Source: DAOTXK01 sp034430555
GTDB lineage: Bacteria > Chloroflexota > Anaerolineae > Aggregatilineales > Ch27
DNA length: 64,000 bases
Reading direction: 5' to 3'
Assembly: GCA_034430555.1 (NCBI GenBank)
Contig: DAOUEM010000495.1
Span: 14,482 to 78,481, forward strand
The translations under genes and the position numbers were made by a program. Every line of letters begins with the position of its first letter. The stretch's first letter is position 1. This document shows positions 26,249-34,316 of this stretch, one piece after another. A model generated the notes under the pieces. That model ran no database searches. It was not told the origin of the DNA and was given only the letters and a program-made list of their open reading frames with translations.

Positions 26249-27544
26249 ATGAAGGTCGCAGTCATCGGCGGGGGTTCGACCTACACACCGGAATTGATCA
26301 ATGGCTTCCTAGCGCGGGTGGCGGATTTCCCCGTGACCGAATTGTGGCTGATGGATGTGCTGGAGGAGCGGCTGGAACTCGTCGGCGGTTTGGCCCGGCG
26401 CATGGTCGAGGCGGCCGGTGCGCCCTTCGCGGTTCACCTGACCACCGACCTGCGCGAGGCAGTGCGCGGGGCCAGCTACGTGACCACGCAGCTGCGCGTC
26501 GGCTGGATGCAGGCCCGCCGCGCCGACGAATACCTGGGCCGTCGGCACGGCCTGGTCGGGCAGGAGACGACCGGCGTCGGCGGCATGGCTAAGGCGCTGC
26601 GCACCATTCCCGTGCTGCTGGAAGTAGCCGCCGCCATGCAGGAACTGGCCGAACCGGGCGCGCCCCTGGTCAACTTCACCAACCCCGCCGGGCTGGTCAC
26701 GCAGGCCCTGGCCGATCACGCGCCGCAGGTGCCCGCGGTGGGCGTGTGCAACGCCCCCTTCAACGCCAAAATGAGCATCCTGGAACTGCTGAAGCGGCGA
26801 GAAGGGCTGGACATCGCGCCGGAACGGGCCGCGCTGGACACGCTGGGCCTCAACCACCTGACGTGGCACCGCGGCTTCACGGTGGACGGGGAAGACGTCT
26901 GGCCGACGGTGATGGCCGGCACCATCGCCGAGCAGCGCGAAAACCCCCATTTTATGTTCGACGTCCCGACCCTCGAAGCCCTGCAAATGATCCCCAACTA
27001 CTACCTGGAATACTTCTACTACACGGCGCACAAGATCGCCGCCCAGGAAGCCTGGCCGCCCTCGCGCGCCGAACAGGTCATGGCCATCGAGGAGGAGCTG
27101 CTGGCCCAGTACGCGGAGCCGGATCGCACGCAGCCGCCGGCAGGCCTCATGAAGCGCGGCGGCGCGTATTATTCCACGGTCGCCACCCAGCTGCTCAACG
27201 CCCACTACAACGACCTGGGCGAGGTCCACGTGGCGAACGTGCGCCACGACGGCGCGGTCGCCGGCTGGCCCGCCGGCTGGGTGCTGGAAATGCCCTGCAC
27301 GGTCGGGCGGGACGGCGTGCGGGCGCTCCCGGCGGACCCGCTGCCCCCGGCGGCCTTCGGGCTGGTGGCGCAGGTCAAACAGTACGAACTGCTGACGGTC
27401 GAGGCGGCGGTGCATGGCGACCGGAACGCCGCCTACCAGGCGCTGCTGGCCCACCCGCTCGGTCCGCCGGCGGACCAGATCGGGGCGGTGCTGGACGATA
27501 TGCTGGACACCCACCGGGAATTCCTGCCGCGTTTTTTTGATTGA
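26249..27544 (+). CDS. 6-phospho-beta-glucosidase, glycoside hydrolase family 4
   Basis: This 431-residue protein is a GH4 enzyme, which cleaves 6-phospho-glycosides by an NAD+ and Mn2+ dependent redox-elimination mechanism. VIGGGSTYTPELINGF is the NAD-binding start, NFTNPAGLVTQAL and GVCNAPF (metal-binding Cys) follow, and NHLTWHRGF gives the metal-binding His. Length and order match the family. It starts the operon-like set GH4, ChbG-like, IMPase-like, threonine-aldolase-like, with 52 bases to the next gene. No PTS genes are visible, so the source of a 6-phosphorylated substrate is unclear; 6-phospho-alpha-glucosidase is also within GH4. Confidence 0.9.
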   Translation: MKVAVIGGGSTYTPELINGFLARVADFPVTELWLMDVLEERLELVGGLARRMVEAAGAPFAVHLTTDLREAVRGASYVTTQLRVGWMQARRADEYLGRRHGLVGQETTGVGGMAKALRTIPVLLEVAAAMQELAEPGAPLVNFTNPAGLVTQALADHAPQVPAVGVCNAPFNAKMSILELLKRREGLDIAPERAALDTLGLNHLTWHRGFTVDGEDVWPTVMAGTIAEQRENPHFMFDVPTLEALQMIPNYYLEYFYYTAHKIAAQEAWPPSRAEQVMAIEEELLAQYAEPDRTQPPAGLMKRGGAYYSTVATQLLNAHYNDLGEVHVANVRHDGAVAGWPAGWVLEMPCTVGRDGVRALPADPLPPAAFGLVAQVKQYELLTVEAAVHGDRNAAYQALLAHPLGPPADQIGAVLDDMLDTHREFLPRFFD

Positions 27545-27557
27545 TGATTCGTGCCGC

Positions 27558-27580
27558 AGGGGCGAGGCGAGGCCTCGTCC
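27558..27580. repeat. Short GC-rich hairpin, possible dispersed-repeat fragment
   Basis: The segment reads AGGGGCGAGGCGAGGCCTCG followed by TCC and can fold with GGGCGAGG against CCTCGTCC. Its AGGGGC beginning resembles the arms at 22376 and 54393. It sits 13 bases after the GH4 stop. It may be only part of the local leader. Confidence 0.35.
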
Positions 27581-27596
27581 GGTTGAAGGACAAACC

Positions 27597-28496
27597 ATGG
27601 AACCCAACAACCCGGTTCTCAAGAAGCTCGGTTTTGCCGCCGATGACCGCGTGGTCATCATCCACGCCGACGACATCGGCATGTATCCCCAGACGGTGGG
27701 CGCCTGCGCCGACCTGCTCGACTTTGGCCTGGTCACCGCGGCCTCGGTGATGGTGCCCTGCCCGGCTTACCCGGCGGCGGCGGACTTCTGCCGCACTCAT
27801 CCGGGGGTCGATGTCGGCGTGCACCTGACCGTCACCGCCGGCGACGGCGAGCCGACGCGCGGCCCGGTAGCGGACCCGCCTCCCGGCTCCGGCCTGGTGA
27901 CGGACGCCGGGCACTTCCACATCAGCAACGAGGCCGTGTGGGAAAAGGCCGACCCGGCAGCAGTCGGGGCGGAGATCAACGCGCAGATCGACCGGGCGCT
28001 GGCCGACGGCATCGACGTGACCCACGTCGATACGCACACCGGCACGGTGCTCGACGCGGGGCTGATCGCCCATTACGTGATGGCCGCGCTGACCCACCGC
28101 GTCCCGCCGATGGTGGTCCGCTACGACGAGGCGCGCTTCCGGCAGGAATTCGGCGCGGACGAGGTGACGGCAAAGGCGGCGGTCGCCAGCATCCGCCAGT
28201 TGGAAGAAGCGGGCGTGCCGCTGGTCGATCACGTGGGCATGTACCCGCTGTACGAGGAGCCGGACGACCCGGTCGCCGCTGCCAAAGCTGCGTTGGCCGC
28301 GCTGCCGCCCGGCCTGACGTTTTACATCATCCACCCGGTGAAGACTACGGCCGGCGATCCGCTGCTTCAGACGACTCAGCCGGCGCGCCTGGCGAATTAC
28401 ACGGCCTTCATGAGCGACGACCTGAAGGCGTTTATCGCCGCCGAGGGTTTCCAGTTGATCGGCTACCGGCCGCTGCGCGACCTGATGCGCGGGTGA
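27597..28496 (+). CDS. ChbG/YdjC family carbohydrate deacetylase
   Basis: This 299-residue protein belongs to the YdjC/ChbG family, metal-dependent deacetylases that act on chito- or other N-acetylated disaccharides. HADDIGMYPQT supplies the metal-binding Asp and catalytic Asp, VHLTVT and THVDTHTG the further histidines. The start at 27597 has GAAGGA upstream; the frame extends further 5' inside the GH4 gene without homology. It ends 36 bases before the next gene. With GH4 it could deacetylate a phosphorylated disaccharide before cleavage, as ChbG does ahead of ChbF in enteric bacteria. Confidence 0.85.
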   Translation: MEPNNPVLKKLGFAADDRVVIIHADDIGMYPQTVGACADLLDFGLVTAASVMVPCPAYPAAADFCRTHPGVDVGVHLTVTAGDGEPTRGPVADPPPGSGLVTDAGHFHISNEAVWEKADPAAVGAEINAQIDRALADGIDVTHVDTHTGTVLDAGLIAHYVMAALTHRVPPMVVRYDEARFRQEFGADEVTAKAAVASIRQLEEAGVPLVDHVGMYPLYEEPDDPVAAAKAALAALPPGLTFYIIHPVKTTAGDPLLQTTQPARLANYTAFMSDDLKAFIAAEGFQLIGYRPLRDLMRG

Positions 28497-28532
28497 CCGG
28501 GCTTCACGCCGATAAGAACCAGAGGGAGACGT

Positions 28533-29306
28533 ATGCAGGACTTTATCGAGCTGGCAGAACGGCTGGCCGATGCCAGCGCGGCCGTCATCAAAAGCTACCA
28601 CCGCCGGCAGATGTCGGTAGAAGATAAGGCCGATGGCTCGCCGGTGACCATCGCCGACCGGGAAGCCGAAACCGCCATGCGCGCCCTGATCCGGGAGACC
28701 TTCCCCGCGCACGGCATCATCGGCGAAGAGTTTGAGAATCACCAGCCGGACGCGCCCTACCAGTGGACGCTGGACCCCATCGACGGCACCAAAAACTTCG
28801 TGGCGGGCAGCTTTTTGTTCGGCACGCTGATCGGCCTGCTGAAAGATAACATCCCGGTGATGGGCCTGCTCAATCACCCCGTAACCGGGCACCGGCTGGT
28901 CGGCGCGGCGGGCGAGACCCGGCTCAACGGCGAAGTGGTCCGGGTGCGGCCCTGCGCCAGCATCGAGGACGCGCTGCTGCTGACCTCCACCCATACCAGC
29001 GTGGAACGCTTCCAGGACGCCGCCCCCTTCGAAGCGCTGATCCGGCGGGCCAGGGTGTATCGCACCTGGGGCGACGCGCACGGCTACTTCCTGCTGGCCA
29101 CCGGTTTCGCCGACATCATACTCGACCCGGCCATGAAACTGTGGGATGTCGCGCCGCTGGTGCCCATCGTGGAAGGCGCGGGCGGCACGATCACCACCTG
29201 GCAGGGCGGCCCCATCTTCGACGGCACGCTGCCGGCGCAAACGAGCTGCATCGCCACGGCTGGTCCGCTGCACGAAACCGTGGTCACCGCCCTCAATCCA
29301 ACCTGA
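28533..29306 (+). CDS. Inositol monophosphatase family protein (HisN-like)
   Basis: This 257-residue lithium-sensitive-type phosphatase has the family metal motifs GEE (IIGEEFEN), LDPIDGTKNF and, near the C-terminus, KLWDVAPLVPIVEGAGG. Closest in style are HisN-type histidinol-phosphate phosphatases and sugar-phosphate phosphatases of this family. It has no his genes around it and lies in a carbohydrate operon, so a sugar phosphate is a plausible substrate. The ATG has an AGAGGGAG ribosome binding site. The next gene starts 25 bases downstream. Confidence 0.85.
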   Translation: MQDFIELAERLADASAAVIKSYHRRQMSVEDKADGSPVTIADREAETAMRALIRETFPAHGIIGEEFENHQPDAPYQWTLDPIDGTKNFVAGSFLFGTLIGLLKDNIPVMGLLNHPVTGHRLVGAAGETRLNGEVVRVRPCASIEDALLLTSTHTSVERFQDAAPFEALIRRARVYRTWGDAHGYFLLATGFADIILDPAMKLWDVAPLVPIVEGAGGTITTWQGGPIFDGTLPAQTSCIATAGPLHETVVTALNPT

Positions 29307-29331
29307 ACCACCGCCCCGAAAGGACATCCCT

Positions 29332-30438
29332 ATGCCGGGAAAAACCGACGACCAGCGGCGCGAAGAAGCCATTCGTAACGCCTGCACCCGCTTCCTGATG
29401 GGCCATGGCCGGGTACGCCCCCACGACGTGCTGGCCGACCTGAGCGCCTTCACCGACCCCGAGGCGCAGCTGGATTACTACGGCGCCGGCGACCTGATCG
29501 CCGGATTCGAGGCAGAGGTGGCGGACCTGCTCGGCAAACCGGCGGCGGTGTTCATGCCCTCCGGTACGATGGCCCAGCAGATCGCGCTGCGCATCTGGGC
29601 GGACCGCTCCGGCAACCGCGCCGTGGCCTTCCACCCGACCTGCCACCTGGAACTGCACGAACAGCAGGCCTACCGGTTGCTGCACGATCTGCACGGCGTG
29701 CTGGTCGGCGACCGCTTCCGCCTGATGACGCTGGGCGACTTGCAGGCCATCCAGGAGCCGGTGGGGGCGCTGCTGATCGAGCTGCCGCAGCGGCACATCG
29801 GCGGGGCGCTGCCCACCTGGGACGAGCTGACCGCCATCGTGGGGTGGGCGCGCGAACGGGGCATCATCCTGCACATGGACGGGGCGCGCCTGTGGGAGTG
29901 CCAGCCCTATTACGGGCGCGACCTGGCCGCCATCGCCGAGTTGTTCGACACGGTGTACGTCTCCTGCTACAAGACGCTGGGCGGCATCACCGGCGCAGTG
30001 CTGGCCGGGCCGGAAGACGTGATCGCGGAGGCGCGCGTCTGGCAGCGGCGGCATGGCGGCAACCTGATCCACCTGTATCCCTACGTGCTCTCCGCCCAAA
30101 AGGGATTGCAGGAGCGGCTGCCGCTTATGACCGCTTACCACGAGAAGGCGGTCGCCATCGCGGCGGCGCTGGAAGCCCTGCCGGGAGTCGCGGTCACGCC
30201 CCACCCGCCCCAGACGCACATGATGCACATCTACCTCCAGGCAAAGCAGGAGCGGCTGCGCGAGTCGGCGCTGGCGCTGGCCGAGGAAACCGGCATCTGG
30301 TTCCTGCGGGAGCCGTCCCTGGCGCAGGTGCCCGGCACTTGCTGGTTCGAGTTGAGCGTGGGCGACGCCACGCTGGAAATCCCCACCGAGGAGATCGCGG
30401 ACCTGATCGCAGCCTGGGTCACCCGCAGCCGCGCCTGA
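29332..30438 (+). CDS. Threonine aldolase-like PLP enzyme (beta-eliminating lyase family)
   Basis: This 368-residue fold-type I PLP enzyme is similar to low-specificity L-threonine aldolase. MPSGTMAQQIALRIWAD binds the phosphate, HMDGARLWE has the PLP-contacting Asp, and VSCYKTLGGITGAVLAG holds the Schiff-base lysine. The start at 29332 follows AAGGA; the frame extends upstream into the previous gene without homology. Many bacterial relatives remain uncharacterised, so action on a beta-hydroxy amino acid is inferred. A 20-bp tandem repeat covers its last codons and stop. Confidence 0.8.
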   Translation: MPGKTDDQRREEAIRNACTRFLMGHGRVRPHDVLADLSAFTDPEAQLDYYGAGDLIAGFEAEVADLLGKPAAVFMPSGTMAQQIALRIWADRSGNRAVAFHPTCHLELHEQQAYRLLHDLHGVLVGDRFRLMTLGDLQAIQEPVGALLIELPQRHIGGALPTWDELTAIVGWARERGIILHMDGARLWECQPYYGRDLAAIAELFDTVYVSCYKTLGGITGAVLAGPEDVIAEARVWQRRHGGNLIHLYPYVLSAQKGLQERLPLMTAYHEKAVAIAAALEALPGVAVTPHPPQTHMMHIYLQAKQERLRESALALAEETGIWFLREPSLAQVPGTCWFELSVGDATLEIPTEEIADLIAAWVTRSRA

Positions 30439-30498
30439 CAACCCGCAGCCGCGCCTGAGCCATCGCAGCCGCGCCTGAGCCATCGCAGCCGCGCCTGA
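30424..30498. repeat. Nearly four 20-bp tandem copies over a stop codon
   Basis: CGCAGCCGCGCCTGA repeats at 30424, 30444, 30464 and 30484 with a 20-base period. The first copy contains the gene's TGA at 30436-30438. A period of 20 places the repeated TGAs in all three frames, as in the 13-bp array at 7891. Confidence 0.95.
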
Positions 30499-30540
30499 CA
30501 CTCACAGGCGTTCCTGACCCGCCATAAACTGGAGCCTGCC

Positions 30541-31764
30541 ATGACCGACAACCGCCGCAATATCATGATCCTGTTTTTCACGCTGGTCGTGGTGATGATG
30601 GGTTTCGGGATGGCGATACCCATCCTGCCCTTTTACATCGAAGCCTTCGGCGGCAGCGGCAGCGATATGGGTTTCCTGATGGCGATCTACGCCATCATGC
30701 AGTTCCTTTTTGCGCCAGTATGGGGCCAGCTCTCCGACCGCTACGGACGCAAACCGATCATCCTGATCGGCGTGCTGGGCAACGCCATCGCTCAACTGCT
30801 GTTCGGGCTGTCCTCGGCGCTGTGGATGTTGTTCGTGGCGCGGGCGCTGGCCGGGGTCCTGTCCTCGGCGACGCTGCCCACGGCCATGGCCTACATCGGC
30901 GACAGCACCTCGGAGGAGGACCGGGGCGGGGGCATGGGCATCATGGGCGCGGCGATGGGCGTCGGCATGGTGCTGGGGCCGGGATTGGGCGGCCTGCTGG
31001 CGAAGGAAGCGCTCTCACTGCCCTTCTTCCTGGCGGCGGCGCTCTCCGCAGGCGCTTTCCTGCTGATCCTGGCCGTGCTGCCGGAATCGCTGCCGGCGAA
31101 CCAGCGGGCTGCCGGCGAGGGCGGGTTACGCAGCGTGCAGGTCGGCGAAATGGGGCGAGCACTGTTCAGCCCGATCGGTTTCCTGCTGCTGATGGCCTTC
31201 CTGCTGAGTTTTGGCCTGACCAATTTCGAGACGATCTTCAGCTTTTACAGCAAGGACCGCTACGGCTACGGCCCGGCAGACGTGGGCGTGATCCTGATGG
31301 TGATCGGCGTGATCTCGGCAGTGGTGCAGGGCGGGCTGACCGGACCGCTCAGCCGCCGCTGGGGCGAGGCCAACCTGCTGCGCGGCGCGCTGCTGATCAG
31401 CGGGATCGGCTTCCTGCTGATGCTGCTGGCGGAAAACCTGGCCGGGGTGCTGGTCACGGTGAGCATCTTCATCGTGGGCAATGCCCTGCTGCGCCCGGCC
31501 ACGGCCTCACTGATCTCGCGGCGCACGGTGCACGGCCAGGGCGTGGCCATGGGTTTGAACAACGCCTTCATGAGCCTGGGCCGCATCGCCGGGCCGCTGT
31601 GGGCCGGGGCCATCTATGACGTGCAGATCAGCTATCCCTATATCAGCGGCGCGATCGTGATGCTGATCGGCTTCGGCCTGAGCATGGCCTGGCTGTCACG
31701 CGCCCCGGTCGAGGCGTCGATTGACGCGCCCGCCTCCGCACCGGAGCCGGGCGTGGGCCACTGA
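30541..31764 (+). CDS. MFS transporter, TetA-like drug:proton antiporter family
   Basis: This 407-residue membrane protein has about twelve hydrophobic helices typical of the major facilitator superfamily. The loop 2-3 motif is GQLSDRYGRKPIIL and motif C-like ALAGVLSSATLPTAMAYIGDST and GMGIMGAAMGVGMVLGPGLGG follow, which point to the DHA1 drug/metabolite exporters such as TetA or NorA. The start is an ATG 102 bases after the tandem repeat array. Substrate is unknown; it may export a sugar or toxic compound. It precedes the kinase gene by 140 bases. Confidence 0.88.
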   Translation: MTDNRRNIMILFFTLVVVMMGFGMAIPILPFYIEAFGGSGSDMGFLMAIYAIMQFLFAPVWGQLSDRYGRKPIILIGVLGNAIAQLLFGLSSALWMLFVARALAGVLSSATLPTAMAYIGDSTSEEDRGGGMGIMGAAMGVGMVLGPGLGGLLAKEALSLPFFLAAALSAGAFLLILAVLPESLPANQRAAGEGGLRSVQVGEMGRALFSPIGFLLLMAFLLSFGLTNFETIFSFYSKDRYGYGPADVGVILMVIGVISAVVQGGLTGPLSRRWGEANLLRGALLISGIGFLLMLLAENLAGVLVTVSIFIVGNALLRPATASLISRRTVHGQGVAMGLNNAFMSLGRIAGPLWAGAIYDVQISYPYISGAIVMLIGFGLSMAWLSRAPVEASIDAPASAPEPGVGH

Positions 31765-31834
31765 ATCGCCGGGCACTCCCTCTAACCCGGCCTCCGGCCA
31801 CGGGACCCTGCCGCGACCGGCCACGGCCCAGGCG

Positions 31835-31860
31835 GGCGCTTTTATGTTAAAATGAGCGCC
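31835..31860. promoter_or_regulatory. Inverted repeat with AT-rich centre before the kinase gene
   Basis: GGCGCT (31835) and AGCGCC (to 31860) enclose TTTATGTTAAAATG, which can extend the stem by TTTA/TAAA. The TTAAAAT could act as a -10 box for the gene at 31905. It may be an operator or a simple promoter. Confidence 0.35.
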
Positions 31861-31904
31861 AGGGGGCAGCACGCTAAACGTCCATTTTTTCGAGGGAAAC
31901 GCCG

Positions 31905-34160
31905 ATGGCCCGGCAAAACCTCAGTGGCAGCCAGATCGGACAGTACCAACTGCTGGAGCAGATCGGCAGCGGCGGCATGGCGACCGTCTACCGCGCCCAA
32001 CAGGTCAACATCGACCGCCAGGTGGCCGTCAAGATCATGCTGCCGGACCTGGCCCGCAACCCGGACTTCGTGCGCCGCTTCCAGCGCGAAGCCAACACCA
32101 TCGCCCAGCTAGAGCATCCCCACATCCTGCCGGTGTATGATTACGGCTTTGACGAAAACCAGCAGCTGGTTTACCTGGTCGCTCGCCTGATGAGCGGCGG
32201 CTCGCTGGAGGAATGGCTGGCCGACCGGGGCGCGCTGCGCCTGGAGGAAGTCGGGCGCGTGCTGCGCCAGCTGGGCGACGCGCTGCATTACGCGCACGAG
32301 CGCGGCGTCTATCACCGCGACCTCAAACCCGGCAACGTGCTGCTGGACGAGTTCGGCAACGTCTACCTCACCGATTTTGGCATCGCCAAGCTGATGAACG
32401 TGACCGCCATCACCCACACCGGCACGGTGCTCGGCACGCCGGCCTACATGGCCCCGGAACAGTGGCGCGGCGGCGACATCGATCACCGGGTGGACGTGTA
32501 CGCGCTGGGAGTCCTGCTCTACCAGATGCTGACGGGTGAACTGCCCTTCGACGCGCCCACGCCCCCGCAGATGATGTACCTGCACCTGGAGCAGCAGCCG
32601 CCGGTCCTGGCGGACAAAGTCACCGGGCTGCCGCGCAGCGTGGAAAACGTGGTACACCGGGCGCTGGCCAAAAACCCTGAGCAGCGTTTCTCCAGCACCG
32701 CCCAGATGGCTAACGCTTTTGAGCAGGTCGCGTTCGGGGATACCCAGATCCTGCCGGGCGGCTCCACGCCCCTGCCGCAGGAAGTCGTGCTCCCGCCGAA
32801 ACAGACGATACCCGCCAGCCCGCCGCTGCCCCCGTACGATACGCCGTACGAGAAATCCGCCCCCGTGACGGTGCCCGGCCAGACTCCGCCGCCTTACGCC
32901 GCGCCGCCTTACGCCGCGGATACGGGCCGGGGTCGCCGGGGACAGAGACGCCGCGAGAAGCGGGTCCCTCAGGAAAATCAGGGCCACGGTCAGAACCGGG
33001 GCTGTTACCTGGCCCTGGGCGGCGGGCGCTTCCGCTTTGTGCTGGCGCTGACCGTCGGCATGTTGGCCGTGGCCTGCGCGGCGGTGCTGGTGGTGCAGTC
33101 GAACCTGGTGGGACGGTCAACACCACCGCAGGCGGTGGGCAGCGCGCCGACCCAAGCGTTCACAGCAGCGGCTGCGTGGCCTACGGCGACAGTGTTCTTT
33201 GTAACGCCGACCCCGCTGGCATCCAGCGGCGGCGGAGGCCCATCAGAAGCCGTCAGACAGACCGCCACGGCGCTGGCCGTCGCCCTGGCAGCGACCGACA
33301 CGCCGCGGCCATCCGCAACCGTGCTTCCGTCAACCAGCACCCCGCTGCCCACCATCACCCTGCGCCCGACCGACACACGCGTCCCGACAATCGCCCCGTC
33401 TCTCACGCCGGTCGTGCTGCCGACGTCCGTCCCGCCGCCCGTGCCGGGCCTGGTGCCGATCACCAGCAACGAGGCCTGGTCGCCGGTGATCCGGTCCTTT
33501 ACCGACCTGCAGCTGGTGCTGGTGCCGGTGGGCTGCTTCACCATGGGCTTCGACCTGGGCCAGGACAACGAGCGCCCGGCGCACTCACAGTGCTTCAGCG
33601 CACCGTTCTGGATCGGCCGCTTCGAGGTGACCAACGCGTTGTACGGCTCGGCGGGGCACTTTACCGGCGACAACCGCCCCCGCGACAGCGTATCCTGGGT
33701 TGACGCGCGGGCCTTCTGTGAGAGTCGGGGGATGCGCCTGCCCACCGAGGCCGAGTGGGAATACGCCGCCCGCGGCCCCAGCAGCTGGATCTATCCGTGG
33801 GGCGATGACTTCGATAGCGACCGGCTGGTCTGGATCGGCAATTCGGGCGATGGGACCATCGGGGGCAGCGCCACCGCCGACGTGGGCAGCCGGCCAAGTG
33901 GAGCCTCCTGGGTCGGCGCCTACGATATGAGCGGCAACCTGATGGAGTGGGTGAGCAGTCTGCTTTACCCCTATCCGTTTGACTGGACCGACGGGCGTGA
34001 GAATACCAGCAGCAGCGATAACCGGGGGGTGCGCGGCGGGGCCTGGGCCTTCGACCAGCACCTGGCCGCGGCGACTTATCGGGAAGCGAAGCCGCCGGCC
34101 GAAGGGCTGCCCGCCCTCGGCTTCCGCTGCGCCCGTAATTTCAGCCCCACCGATTTTTAA
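31905..34160 (+). CDS. Transmembrane Ser/Thr protein kinase fused to a formylglycine-generating-enzyme-like domain
   Basis: This 751-residue protein has three parts. Residues 8-275 form a Hanks-type kinase with IGSGGMATVYRA, VAVKIM, HRDLKPGN (catalytic Asp139) and DFG at Asp157. A Pro-rich basic linker leads to one membrane helix at about 378-400, then a Thr/Pro-rich outside stalk. Residues about 525-748 form an FGE-sulfatase/SUMF1-type domain with VPVGCFTMG, RLPTEAEWEYAARG, YDMSGNLMEWV and RGGAWAF. In known relatives this fold makes formylglycine or binds ligands; here it lies outside the membrane and probably senses. It directly precedes three exported cytochrome-type proteins and may control them. 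No two-component partner is seen. Confidence 0.88.
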   Translation: MARQNLSGSQIGQYQLLEQIGSGGMATVYRAQQVNIDRQVAVKIMLPDLARNPDFVRRFQREANTIAQLEHPHILPVYDYGFDENQQLVYLVARLMSGGSLEEWLADRGALRLEEVGRVLRQLGDALHYAHERGVYHRDLKPGNVLLDEFGNVYLTDFGIAKLMNVTAITHTGTVLGTPAYMAPEQWRGGDIDHRVDVYALGVLLYQMLTGELPFDAPTPPQMMYLHLEQQPPVLADKVTGLPRSVENVVHRALAKNPEQRFSSTAQMANAFEQVAFGDTQILPGGSTPLPQEVVLPPKQTIPASPPLPPYDTPYEKSAPVTVPGQTPPPYAAPPYAADTGRGRRGQRRREKRVPQENQGHGQNRGCYLALGGGRFRFVLALTVGMLAVACAAVLVVQSNLVGRSTPPQAVGSAPTQAFTAAAAWPTATVFFVTPTPLASSGGGGPSEAVRQTATALAVALAATDTPRPSATVLPSTSTPLPTITLRPTDTRVPTIAPSLTPVVLPTSVPPPVPGLVPITSNEAWSPVIRSFTDLQLVLVPVGCFTMGFDLGQDNERPAHSQCFSAPFWIGRFEVTNALYGSAGHFTGDNRPRDSVSWVDARAFCESRGMRLPTEAEWEYAARGPSSWIYPWGDDFDSDRLVWIGNSGDGTIGGSATADVGSRPSGASWVGAYDMSGNLMEWVSSLLYPYPFDWTDGRENTSSSDNRGVRGGAWAFDQHLAAATYREAKPPAEGLPALGFRCARNFSPTDF

Positions 34161-34316
34161 CCGGCGCCGCACCGCACACCAGTGATGTTCTCTTGGCCCC
34201 GGCATGACATAACGCCGTAGGACCGCCCGCCCGGTCGGGTTACACTGGAGGCATCGGGGGGCAGGCCTGCGCCATGACGAACGGCCCGGCGCACCATGAG
34301 TCACGTGGGGAAAGTT

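Noticed and set aside
33495..34160. The FGE-like domain as the maturase for the sulfatase at 52930
   Set aside because: It is predicted outside the membrane, tethered to a kinase, while the sulfatase has no export signal.
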